A DNA stretch of 64,000 nucleotides from Persicaria tinctoria (Eukaryota; Streptophyta; Magnoliopsida; Caryophyllales; Polygonaceae), in NCBI GenBank assembly GCA_037127255.1, contig JBANSL010000017.1, positions 65,827,857 to 65,891,856 of the forward strand, written 5' to 3'. The position numbers and the translations under genes were made by a program. The notes under the pieces are model-generated. The model was not told the origin of the DNA, ran no database searches, and was given only the letters and a program-made list of their open reading frames with translations. How positions within the stretch are numbered: position 1 is the stretch's first letter; each line of letters opens with the position of its first letter. This document shows, one piece after another, positions 45,664-55,622 of this stretch.

Positions 45664-46666
45664 GGATCAGGATCCTCTCCTTAGGAAATTTACCTAATAT
45701 TTACCTAATAAACGGCTATTGGCCGTTCGATTAAATAAACGGTTAAGATTAATCCAAATTAATTAACAATTAACTCATATATATCTCTCCCAATACCCAC
45801 TCTTCCATCCTCCTGTAGTCCTGTGTAGACGACGCATTCTCTCTATCTCTAATCTCTATGGATATGGATTCATCGCTCCTAGCTTGCACTCCCTATGAAT
45901 CCTCTCTTTTATCTATCAATCATCTCATATCTCACTTTCTGTGTCGATTTTAGTTTTTGAAGTAGGAAGAAAAAGGAAAATAAGTTGAGGGAGAGAAGCA
46001 CAAAAGAAGATGGAGCAACCTGTACAAACAGATGAATAGATTAATTACTTCTTGATCTTGAAATCCATGTTAACAAGTAGGGTTTTCAAATTGTACCCAT
46101 TGGATTTTGATTATAACTACATATTCTAGTTTGCTTTTGAGTTGCTCTTTGCAATTCAAGAATACCGTGATTAAATTTAGCCATTATTAGCCAAATTGAC
46201 AAATTTGTTGCTATTGCTATTAGCCTATCTGTCTTGTTACCATTTCTTGTACCGATTGAGGGCCCAGATTGTACTCACTGGACGACGGTGCTAGAAGAAC
46301 GATGACAGTGCTAGAAGAACGATGACGGCCGACCTCTGATGGACTGGAGCTGGATGGTGAGGAAAACATTGCCTGGTTTCGTTCTATAGCGTAATAATTA
46401 AGTACCAGACTGATTGAGAAAGATGGGAGCGGGACTTGCGAGAGAGCGACATAGGAGAACAAACCTGTGTGGTGTATCGCCTCAATTGATTGGGGTTTTG
46501 GGAACCTTGAGCTTAAACGATAGGGGAAGAACGGAAGGTAGATGGTGATTTTTTTTTAATTATACGGGGTCTAATCTGGAGCATTGATTCAATTCAATGG
46601 GTGAGATTAACATATTAGGAAAATATTAGGCAACTTTCATAGGGAGAGGATCCCCCTGATCCTTAG
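45664..46666. mobile_element. TIR element, GGATC-type ends (about 1 kb)
   Basis: The left end GGATCAGGATCCTCTCC and the reverse complement of the right end GGATCAGGGGGATCCTCTCC match. Both continue to CCTAATATTT-like words for about 50 bases. A short direct repeat TTAGT lies on either side. It is a relative of the element at 48192-49152. The interior, about 45840-46540, has a minus-strand frame (46462-46220) that I do not recognise and no transposase. Confidence 0.65.
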
Positions 46667-46799
46667 TTTGAAGTAGATTTCTTTGTCATTTTTCATTTGT
46701 TTATTTTATAACTTTTTATTGCTGAGTAAATTTCAGAAAATCACCCATAAATTCAATTTTTTTAAGAACCACCCGGAGTATATTATTTACTTGTAAAAG

Positions 46800-46930
46800 G
46801 GGTTGTTGTTGTTTTTTTATCAAATTCTGATCAAGGAAGACATACGGTTATCCGTCTGCCAACTTGTCGGTCTTCGAATTCCAGATATGTTTGGCCTCGA
46901 AGTTTTACCTAATCAAAAAAAAAATATCAA
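46800..46930 (+). mobile_element. SINE or LINE 3' end with A-tail
   Basis: The segment reads GACATACGGTTATCCGTCTG, CCAACTTGTCGGTCTTCG, then TTGGCCTCGAAGTTTTACCT followed by AATC and an A-run. The inverse of this is found at 11865-11960. A shared 3' end with a poly(A) tail at unrelated sites identifies a retroposon family. Confidence 0.55.
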
Positions 46931-48190
46931 AAAAGAAAACAAAGACATACGGGATACAATGTCTCATCTCTAGAGTTGTTATTCAAGCCGAATGAATTGA
47001 ATATTGTTTGCTCATATTCAGTGTAATTTATAAACGGGCCAAGTTCGAGCGAGTCTAAATTTTGACTTGAGCTTGTTTAGTAAATGAACGAGGTCGGGCT
47101 CAACTTGTTTCAAGTATTAAGCAACTCTACTTGATCTTAGCATAGTAACTTAAAAGGAAACTTTAGAAATTCCACAAAATTCAAGTTTTAGTCGAGTCAA
47201 ACCGAGCTTTGAATCGCGCTTAACAAGGTGCCAATATGCATTTTGTTTAGTAAATGAACGAGCACAAATTAAGTTTTTAGCAAGTCGAATCCAAATTGAA
47301 CCCAAGTTTTTCAACTCATATAATAAGAGGAAACCGAGGCACTCCACTGGGAATAATTCGCACCCATCGCACTCAAATGATCGAACATCGGTGTTTTTTG
47401 GTTCATGTATCGAGATTGACACTTTCTTCGTCACTATCACTGTTCACAACTTTGCGCCCTTCTTGGTAGACTCTGTAATGATCACACACATATTAAAATA
47501 ATTCTTCCAAATCTCGTATTGGAGCTAGTCCATGACTTAAAAGTCGTAATTACAAAATTTCTTCAACTAGCTCTCTTACGCACTCAATTCCTTAACGAAT
47601 TCATATCCGGCCACATACTATATTTCAGTTGAAAACTTATGGTGTTATCACTTCCTTCATTAACCATCACGAATCTATGCAATATAAAAAAGGACAAAAA
47701 GTAAATAAATATACCAAATTCACTTATATCGCTAAATTCTAAAAATATAAATTATGATCGTATTAATTAAACAAATCATTCAATATCAAATAAATCACAA
47801 TTTCATATAACCTAAGATTCAAGATCGAACAAATCATGATTTCATCTAACATACAAATCTAGGATTCAATAGTGCAGATATGTGCTACATATTCGACATT
47901 GACTATTATGCCATAGACTATAAACTTAAATTTCAACAATGAATTGATTAATCAAATAAACATATCCACGCATTCGCTATTGGATCTATCTTCCTCCTCT
48001 CTAAACATGTTTGATGATTTTTAGAGTCAAATAAACGTATAACCTACATTGGAAGAGAATTATATAGCAATGTATATAATGACTAGTTTCAAAGATCCTG
48101 GATGCGTGTGAAGCCATAAGACTCACATGCATTCAAGACAAACGCGATCTTGATGTACTGATCCCTCACACATTGTATATACGTTTTGAG
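46931..48190. other. Intergenic DNA, old repeats
   Basis: 46975-47340 contains repeated phrases such as TTTAGTAAATGAACGAG (twice) and GAGTCTAAATTTTGACTTGA that look like a decayed transposon. The open frame 47440-47150 on the minus strand shows no recognisable domain. The remainder, to 48190, is AT-rich without features. Confidence 0.4.
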
Positions 48191-48191
48191 T

Positions 48192-49152
48192 GGATCCGGA
48201 TCCTCTCCTAATAAATCCCTCCTAATAACTTCCTAATAAAATAATCTCAGCCATTGGAGAAAAATGAAGAGTTGAGATTAGATCTGATGAATTAATCCCA
48301 AAACACATCCCACTTTCCTCTCCACCTCTTCACTTTTCTCTCCACCGTCTCTGTATGATTGAGCGTCCTCTACTCCTCTTCCAAAATAGCAATTGAAACC
48401 CTCTCCCCTGGTTTGGTAATTCTCACTCCGCTATGAAAGCTCTCCTACCAAACCTGTCTTTCAAACCCCTTAACCCCACGAACTCCAATCGACCCCTTCA
48501 TCGGCCGCTCATCTCCCCCAAATCCTCAAACACCACCCAACTCTCCACCGCCGCCACTCAGGAAGACGGAATCCTAGTCGACTTGGTCTGCCATTGAAAG
48601 AGGCAACGACGAGTCTTCGACAGGAGAGGGAGAGAGAGCTTGTTAATTAGACGCTGGTGGTCCATCACCAAGGCGTCCGCCCGCTCGTTCCGCGTCAGAT
48701 CGACCATGGCGTTTTTGTTCTCTGCCCTCAAATTTGATGCTACTTTGATTGCAATTATAAATAAGTAATTCATCACTAGTTAATTAACAATTCACAACTA
48801 TTCTAAGGAATTTAATAATGATTCGATCAATGTTGACATGGAATCCTAACTAATTAAGCATCCCTAAATTAATCGATCAATCATAACTAAACACCAAATT
48901 GAGAGAACCTCCCATGCGCACTAGAACTTAGAACTTCACTATGACTGAGACCTTCACCGGGAAGAGGAACTTCATCTGCAAATTGAGCAATCACGAACTG
49001 TCTACGGTAAAGGTAAAGGGTAATTAAGGAGGGTTTTTGTTTTGGAATTAATTAATTTAGGAGACTAATCTCAACCCTTCATTTTTTTCAATGGCTTGGA
49101 TTATTTTATTAGGAAGTTATTAGGAGGGGTTTAGTAGGAGAGGATCCGGATC
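48192..49152. mobile_element. TIR element, GGATCCGGATCC-type ends, with captured sequence
   Basis: The left end GGATCCGGATCCTCTCCTAA and the inverse right end share about 80 bases: CTCCTAATAACTTCCTAATA, AAATAATC, then the AGCCATTG words. This gives a 961-bp element. A target duplication was not found. Its interior is GC-rich at 48300-48600 and encodes the short frame described next. On the minus strand, 48776-48558 has a 72-codon frame with KVASNLRAENKNAMVDL and RADALVMDHQRLINKLS. This frame looks protein-like (charged, helical) but is not recognised. The mix of unrelated pieces suggests a Pack-type transposon. Confidence 0.7.
48433..48597 (+). pseudogene. Transit-peptide-like first exon captured in a TIR element
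   Basis: ATG at 48433 opens a 54-codon frame starting MKALLPNLSFKPLNPTNSN. It is rich in Ser, Thr, Pro, Arg and Lys and poor in acidic residues, as plastid transit peptides are. It ends ATQEDGILVDLVCH and stops at 48597. The stop comes in sequence that also reads open on the minus strand, so the original gene probably continued elsewhere. This is inference from composition only. The parent gene is unknown. Confidence 0.35.
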
Positions 49153-49159
49153 CGTGGGG

Positions 49160-49458
49160 GTTGTGCTTGGCATCTTGTTAAAAATGGAGGGTCAACATTG
49201 TCAGAGAGGTAAAAGGAAATGTGGATGTTACAACAAATTGGGATGGAGTAAGCTGGAAGGGTGAGTGCTACTACTCAGGCACTCAACTAGGGGGGAAAGA
49301 GACAAAAATCACAATTTCAAAATACCAGAAAATAATTCTCGAGATCCGCTTTCTCGATCTCATTCCGACTCGATCAAAATAAATTTTAATTTTCCAATCC
49401 GAATTAAATTCATTTTTTTAAAAAAAAAAATTAAGATTTGAAAATCCGGGCCTTTACA
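49160..49458 (-). repeat. LTR fragment, minus strand, related to the 412-3610 LTR
   Basis: The minus strand starts TGTAAAGGCCCGGATTTTCA at 49458, as a long-LTR left end does. Its inner part (GGAGGGTCAACATTGTCAGA, GAGAGGTAAAAGG, TTGGGATGG) matches the 3220-3300 region of the LTR at 412-3610. It is truncated by or next to the TIR element at 49152. It lies directly before the promoter-like duplicated block. Confidence 0.65.
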
Positions 49459-49683
49459 GAAGGCAAATAAATAGTTATCCAAAACTAATATCAACTTGTA
49501 ATAGCTCATCTTGTACGGAAAATATATATAGAAAGATATAGTCTTCTTTGACCTATGGTATTGTTCTTTGAGTCTTGTGTAACATGTTATTTTGTGTATA
49601 TGTATATATGTAAATATGTATATAAATCGAACATACATTGCATGCTCCACACTATATAAATCGAACATACATTGCATTCTCTA
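49459..49683 (+). repeat. Duplicated upstream block, copy 1 (second copy 50477-50713)
   Basis: The block GAAGGCAAATAAATAGTTAT to CGAACATACATTG occurs here and again at 50477-50713 with a few changes and a longer TATG repeat in the second copy. Copy 1 lies just upstream of the small peptide gene and ends with CACACTATATAAATCGAACA, a plausible TATA box. Copy 2 begins 139 bases after the Cys-rich block at 50282-50338 and is cut by a long LTR at 50715. Confidence 0.75.
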
Positions 49684-49786
49684 CAATTCATTAACCTAAC
49701 TCCCCTCTGCTTTCTCTTGCTCCTATCCCACACATTTATTTCTCCATAGTCTCTACAAATTGATCGATCCGACATACCCATACAAC

Positions 49787-50248
49787 ATGAAATACTACAT
49801 TTGGATGGCGGTATTCATTATCCTCATCTTCGGTAAGATTACATTCCCTAATACCACATATTTATTTCATTTTTAAATATATTTGTGGCGTAAACGGGTA
49901 TATACTCCTAGAAAGTTATCTAATTGTTTATATATCTGTTGAAAATTGATAATTGGCTATATACCCATTAAAATATAAATATCTTGTAAAATTGCCCAAT
50001 ATAAAATCTTTTATTCAATCTTTCCAAAAAAAGAATTACAATTATTCATTTCTTGTTATTCTTATATTTTCTTTTTATTCGATTGATCCACCTGAACATG
50101 CTTGTGTAGGGATCTACTTTCTAACTTTGTTCTTCTAATGCATGTATTATAATTTAATTAAACAGGCAATTATAATAGGGTTGGTTGTGAGATGGTTCAA
50201 GCCAGGTGCACACTGAACGAGTGTGGCCCTTGTATCAAGATCAAATAA
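49787..50248 (+). CDS. Putative small secreted cysteine-rich peptide (two exons, 42 residues)
   Basis: Exon 1 (49787-49832) encodes MKYYIWMAVFIILIF, a clean signal-peptide-like hydrophobic stretch, and ends at G|GTAAGA. Exon 2 (50166-50248) follows an AG acceptor (TTAATTAAACAG) and keeps the frame (Gly codon split 1/2). It encodes a short mature region with cysteines spaced C-x6-C-x4-C-x2-C and ends at TAA. The 333-bp intron is AT-rich, and the signal exon plus Cys exon layout is typical of plant secreted cysteine-rich peptides. I do not recognise the exact family. A further Cys-rich block lies downstream (50282-50338). If the TAA is a mutation, this may be a truncated member of a longer peptide family. 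A TATA-like box is 120-130 bases upstream of the ATG. Confidence 0.5.
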
Positions 50249-50281
50249 AGTAAATTGTGCCTTAATTTTGTTTTTGAGCAG

Positions 50282-50338
50282 GGATTGTGTAATGCCAACT
50301 ATTGTTGCTACTACTCGGAGCTTGACCCTAAGTCATGA
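50282..50338 (+). pseudogene. Cysteine-rich block after the small peptide gene
   Basis: After an AG at 50280-50281 preceded by a T-rich tract, the sequence reads in one frame GLCNANYCCYYSELDPKS and stops at TGA. This is an exon-like, Cys-rich ending. It would fit as the last exon of the peptide gene, but the preceding exon ends at TAA before any usable donor. It is therefore either a lost exon or part of the 3' untranslated region. Confidence 0.35.
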
Positions 50339-50476
50339 GAGAACCACTTGTTGTCTATCCAACACTCTCGAGGTTGGGTTCGTGAGCTCTAAGCCATGGT
50401 ATAAAATTGGTTTTTTATACTATACTAGTTGCACACGAGTGAATGTTTGTTTGTCTATACAATATAGCATAAGAGT

Positions 50477-50713
50477 GAAGGCAAATAAATAGTTATCCAA
50501 GACTAATATCAACTTGTAATAGCTCATCTTGTACGGAAAATATATGTAGAAAGATATAGTCTTCTTTGAGCTATGTTCTTTGAGTCGTGTGTAACATGTT
50601 ATTTTGTTTATATGTATATATGTATATGTATATGTATATATGTATATATGTAAATATATATATAAATCGAACATACATTGCATGCTCCACACTATACAAA
50701 TCGAACATACATT
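50477..50713 (+). repeat. Duplicated upstream block, copy 2
   Basis: Near-identical to 49459-49683, with an expanded TATG/TATA stretch (50608-50665). It would be the promoter of a second tandem peptide gene, but the sequence is interrupted by an LTR two bases after the copied segment. Confidence 0.7.
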
Positions 50714-50714
50714 G

Positions 50715-53276
50715 TGTAAAGACCGAGATATTATTTTGATATTATTTTAATTAAAAGTATATTACTTTATGTCTGAGATATAAAATTTAAGAAAAACTCG
50801 TCCTCGAGCACAATTTTCGGTTAGAAATCGTTATGAATGATTCCGGTATTGTTTTAAAATTTGATTCCGACGGTTTTATTTCCGCCTTCTTACATCGAGA
50901 TTGGAATTTATTTTGAGGTTCATTATTTTATTTTAGATTCGGCAATTTTATTACATTTTAAACAAGTCGGGATAACGTCAAGAGAGCGGGTTTTCGGGTA
51001 TTTTAAAATTGGGACTTGTGTGAGGACCACTTCTTATTTTCTTCTCTCTTGGTCTGTTTACAGAACAACTCCCTCTCCCTTACAGTGTTCACCCGAAATG
51101 GGCAAAACACTCCCTTCCCATCCTCCTCCCTTGTGCATTTGTCCCACCCAATCTGGGCAAGGTGCCAATTTAAGGCTGCAGGAGCCACGCCGAAGCCTGC
51201 AGGCCTCTCCACGCCGATTGATCATGCACATTTAGGTAGTGTTAATATAGGCATTTAGATGTGTTTAGGTAGGGTAAACTGCATAAGTTTAGAGTAGTTT
51301 TCATGTTTTCATCATGTTTCGATTAGAGTCGGAATCTACAATTTTTATGCATGATTTCATGTGATTGCAAAGAGGTGAAGCTAAGCTCGAGCCAATGCTC
51401 AAAGATTTGACGAAAATAGAAGAGCACGAGAGCCGAGGAGAGGAGCTAAACATGTAAAGGATTGGAGCTGTCCAAGCTGGCGACGCTGCACTAAAACGAG
51501 TCGTTTGAAGGCTGTATTTATCGGATCGGGACGTACTTATACTTGTTGGAAAGAGGATTCGAAGATCTACAACTTTCGTGTTTACGACTTTTCCAAATTC
51601 GGCCTAGAAAACAGTGGAATCTGGACGTCAAATGTGGCTGCTGGAAATAACTCGGGTGGGTCACAACAAACTCGACCGAGTTGTTTGGTTTCAGCCCGAG
51701 TTACGTAGCGGTTGCAACATGTGGGCCGTGGCAACTGTTACTATAATTCATTTACGAAACATGTTATATTTTGAGAATGAATTAATGAGGAGGGAGATGA
51801 ACCGGTGAATGGGGAAGAACAAAAGAAGGTTTGTGAGTTTCTTTGGATTGAACAGGTTTTGTACGAAGTAATTTGAGGATTGTACCTTTGTGATTTCTCA
51901 AGTATGAACCACTAAACCTCTTTGCTTGGGGAAATTAATCGAAGCTTCAGGTTTTCTATTTCATTGTGAGATTTCTGTTCTTAATACTCCTCTTTGAATA
52001 TTATCAATTCTTTGCGCTGATTGTTTAGGGTTTTCATGAATTTCCGTTAGTCTGATCAACTGATGCCTTTTCATGATAATCTATAGCTAGATATAGGTAA
52101 TTTCTGGTTGAATTATCTATATTCTTGAGTAGCAAAGTATAAATCTCTGAAACTGGTTGATTTAGGGATTTGTATAAAGAATTGGTTTGCAATGGATGCA
52201 ATAACTGGTTGTGCGCGTCGATTGTCTTTGTTGAATTCCTTTAAGCTTAATCGATTATTGAATTGAATCTTGATAGTTTCAAGATTGTTTGATAATTAGG
52301 GTTTTCAGGGTCTGGTTGTCCTGTTAACTAGATTCGATAAGGAATTGGATTCAAAAGACCTAGTCTTTCCACAACAAAGTACTCAAGAGGAAGTTATCTA
52401 TTCGATTTCGATGATCGATGAACAAACCTGATTGCTGAGATTGGTTGACCTAAGCTAATTTTATCATATTCATTCACTCAAGCTGTTTAGTTTGCTACAT
52501 TTGTATATTTTTATGTTTTAATTAGTTAGTTTGCATCATCAAAATCCCCCCTCTTTATTTCTTGTTCTTGTTGACACACTTGACTTGCATACAAATCGTT
52601 GACTCTCTGTGGGATCGACCCGTACTTGCCAAACTACATTAGTTAGGTTAGTCGGATTTATTTGATAGGATTTAAGGCGACTCAAAATCTTCCGTCACCG
52701 ATCTGAAGAGAGTCAAGGCTCCCTGCTCCCTTTCCTTTTAATCGAATTGGTGCAGCACATCCCCCAGCTATCCCATTTTCATTTGTCTGCCTCCCTTTGC
52801 ATCTCCATCTTCCCCTTTTCTCTCTAAACTTCCCCATTCAAACCCCAAAGGCTTCCCCTTTCCACTGGTTTCCGTTGCCGCCTGAATACCACCACTGACT
52901 CCCCAAACCACCATTGCAGCTCTTTTCCCTCCTATGTGTTCATCACCACCCTGAAGCCTCCGTTGAGAAGCAGCCAGCAACGCCACCCCTGAGCATCCAG
53001 ACGAGCCGAGCCACCGAGGAGCCTTCACCGCCGTCGCCAAGTCTCTTCCTCCTCTGTTTTTTTTTCAGTTCGATTTGTGAGTTCTCGACCTTCTATGTTC
53101 CGACTCAAAACGTGAAAAGCTTGACCTTTAACCCCCCTATACTCTCTCCAGGCCGCTAGAACTTGAATCCCCCATCACCGGAGCTCAATCGATCACCTCG
53201 GAGTTTTTCCCGGCGAGGACGTCCATCCGCAGTGAGCCCTTCCTCTTCCTTTGTTTGGTTCCGGTGTCTGGACAGC
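50715..53276 (+). repeat. Long LTR remnant, plus strand, containing a solo LTR
   Basis: It starts TGTAAAGACCGAGATATTAT, like the start of the 23172-26080 LTR, and carries the AACTCGTCCTCGAG words. It then has a GC-rich leader segment split by the solo LTR: 50990-51218 before, 52703-53276 after. The right end is lost where a TRIM-like element begins. Open frames in the leader (52914-53159, 53163-53363) are compositional. Confidence 0.55.
51219..52697 (+). repeat. Solo LTR (1479 bp) with CCGAT target duplication
   Basis: It starts TGATCATGCACATTTAGG and ends CTTCCGTCA. The 5-bp duplication CCGAT lies at 51214-51218 and 52698-52702. The tail phrase CTCTGTGGGATCGACCCGTA near 52605 is typical of plant Ty3/gypsy (Athila-like) and related LTR ends. 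No internal region is present, so this is a solo LTR left by unequal recombination. Confidence 0.88.
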
Positions 53277-53660
53277 CAGCCCATGCCACCTAGCCCTCTC
53301 AGGTCCGTTGTCCTCACTTGGAGCCTGAAAAGGAAGAACTCTTGTGACATAGGTAGGGCTTGAATCACTTATAAATCACTCCCAACATCCTTATGATATC
53401 CGATGTGGGACGGGGGTGTTACAATCTCCCCCACTTAAAGCACTGACGACCCCGTCAGGCCCAAGAGACTGCCCTCCGGGAGGTGCGTACCCGAACATAC
53501 TGTCGATGCACCTTCGGGCCCAGAGTCGGCTCTGATACCATCTGTAAGACCCAGGGTCTTAAGAGGCGCCAACCCATGCCACCTAGCCCTCTCAGGTCCG
53601 TTGTCCTCACTTGGAGCCTGAAAAGGAAAAGATCTTGTGACATAGGTGAAGGTTCAATAA
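53277..53660 (-). mobile_element. TRIM-like miniature LTR element, minus strand, truncated
   Basis: Two copies of the same LTR lie around a 119-bp internal region (53424-53542). The left copy, 53277-53423, starts TGTAACACCCCCGTCCCACA on the minus strand. The right copy, 53543-53660, ends CCCTGGGTCTTACA. The primer site TGGTATCAGAGCC is at 53528-53540 (minus) and the purine tract AAGTGGGGGAGAT is directly before the left copy. LTRs of about 180 bp and no coding capacity fit the TRIM class. The left copy lacks about 34 bases of its end. The right copy is cut by the SIRE-like LTR at 53661. Confidence 0.75.
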
Positions 53661-54064
53661 TGTAAAACAAAGTAATATAAAGATACTCTAGAAGGGGGGG
53701 TTGAATAGAGTATGCCGGTAAATAAAGGACTCGATGAATTGTTTACGAGGTTCAGCACGAACTTGGCCTACGTCCCCGCCCAGGGTTCTTCCACAACCCT
53801 AGGATTCAACCGGCTTTTATTGATTCACAAGACTTAGGATCCTAATAGCTCACCGAGAAGCCTCTCTCCTACACAATTGTAATCTAGTCAACTCACGTTC
53901 CCTTAGAGTCCTAGACCAATCTAGAAGAGCCCCACCTCTCTATGCTATCTAGTACAATCCTCTTACACTTAGTGAATCAATCGCCTAGTGTTCACTTCCT
54001 GAGTTACAAACTCTTGAGTATAACACTCTCTCGAAATATATCCTATAAGCTCACTATGTAACTC

Positions 54065-55622
54065 TGTTGTACGATGGGAAATCAACCACAAATAAAATAC
54101 CTCAATTCCCACTATGTAGATAGCGGAAGTCGGGACCGTTCCACTGGAGAGAGGACAGCACTTTCTAGAGTAGTTCCTGTGATCTAACAACTCACAAAAA
54201 TCAGTAGCAAAGGCGGTCGATATCGACTAGAGATGTCGATATCAAGGGGATGGTCGAGAGAAGTGATGAATGTCGAGTGATCTTTTGTTTTCCAGCAGCG
54301 AAATAGAACAAAAAGCAAGGGATTTTATGGATGTAAACAATATAAAAAGAACTTCCAAGGTCAAGGGATAACCACAACAACAACCATGCATAAACCACAC
54401 AAGAATCATAGAACAAAGATCATGTTTTAATCATCAAAAGATAGCTTTCGCATACTTCACAAATAGAGAATAGAGGCTTTCGCATAAAACCTATTCGTTC
54501 TACCTTTTCTTAATTAGATCCCTTTTACTTTCGTCAAAGATCTCTAATTACTATCCAAGTTCACAATTAAATCCACTTTCGCTTCATAATCATAAACATG
54601 GAATTGTCCTCAACTTTCGCAAAGAATTTTAGCACAAGATAGATGATGATAAACTCATAAAAACATCATAGATTCAAGCTTTCATACATGGCTATTGTTG
54701 GGCTCACCCCAACCCTAGAAGATGAAGAACTACTCACACATAGCTATAGAAAACATGCTGAAAATTGAATTAAACATAATCTGAAATTGCATAAAATCAA
54801 ACCTCAAAACCAATGTCAAAATCCTTCAACCAAAAAAACTCCAAACTTGCCGTCCCTTGCTGCTGTAAAATCAGCGTCTGTTCTGATGTGGAGAGAGATA
54901 GATAATTAGCCTCTAATTGGCTTTATTTAAAGATAGAAATTAAGACTTAATCTCCAAGGAAAGAGATTTTATCTTAGGAAAATAATATAATATATCTAAG
55001 GAAGGATAAAATATCCCAAGTCTATCTAACTAAAAGATCCTAAAAAGGAATTAAATAGAAACCCTAATTAAAAAGCCCAAAAATCAATTAAATCAGCCCG
55101 CCAGAAAATTCTGCTGGTGCGCAGATTCGCGCAGGGTATCGGCGCCGAGGTCTGGGTGTCGGCATCGAGGTACCTGTTCGAATGCAGTAAGTTCTGTTTT
55201 TCTCCAGCTTTTCGTCTCTGTCTTCAATCGCACTTTCCCGAGTCCTCGTTAATCCGATTGACGCATATGAATATGCGTTGGAAAGCTCTTTTCAAGGACT
55301 TCAAATCTCATGAAGGCTCCAGAACTTGAATCGAAGTGATGGATGGCGAAAATAAGGCTTTTCTCCAGCTGCACCTCTTTTTTTGCTTTTGTTTGGCTTC
55401 TCCATTGCATTCATGATTTTTCATTAAGCTCTAAAGTGCATCCAAACTCTTCCAAATCAGCTCCAATACCTATAAAATCACACCAAAGCTTGTGTAGACT
55501 CCATATCTTGCAATATTAAGCATAACTACACATTTTCCTTACTTTCCCAACACAAAAGCTAATAAAATGACTTAGATGGAATGAAAACACGATGTAAAAT
55601 ATGACTAAATATGCAGACATCA
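54065..55622 (-). repeat. 3' LTR of the Athila-like element
   Basis: On the minus strand it starts TGATGTCTGCATATTTAG and ends GTACAACA, followed by the target duplication. It carries the palindromic motif TCGGCGCCGAGG (55139-55150) and the related GTCGGCATCGAGG (55158-55170). Plus-strand frames inside (55117-55329; minus 54416-54201) are duplicated in the other LTR and are not genes. Confidence 0.92.

Noticed and set aside
54201..54416. Minus-strand frame repeated at 61022-61237
   Set aside because: It is repeated only because it lies in both LTRs of the Athila-like element.
55117..55329. Plus-strand frame repeated at 61938-62150
   Set aside because: Same reason: LTR sequence, opposite to the direction of transcription of the element.
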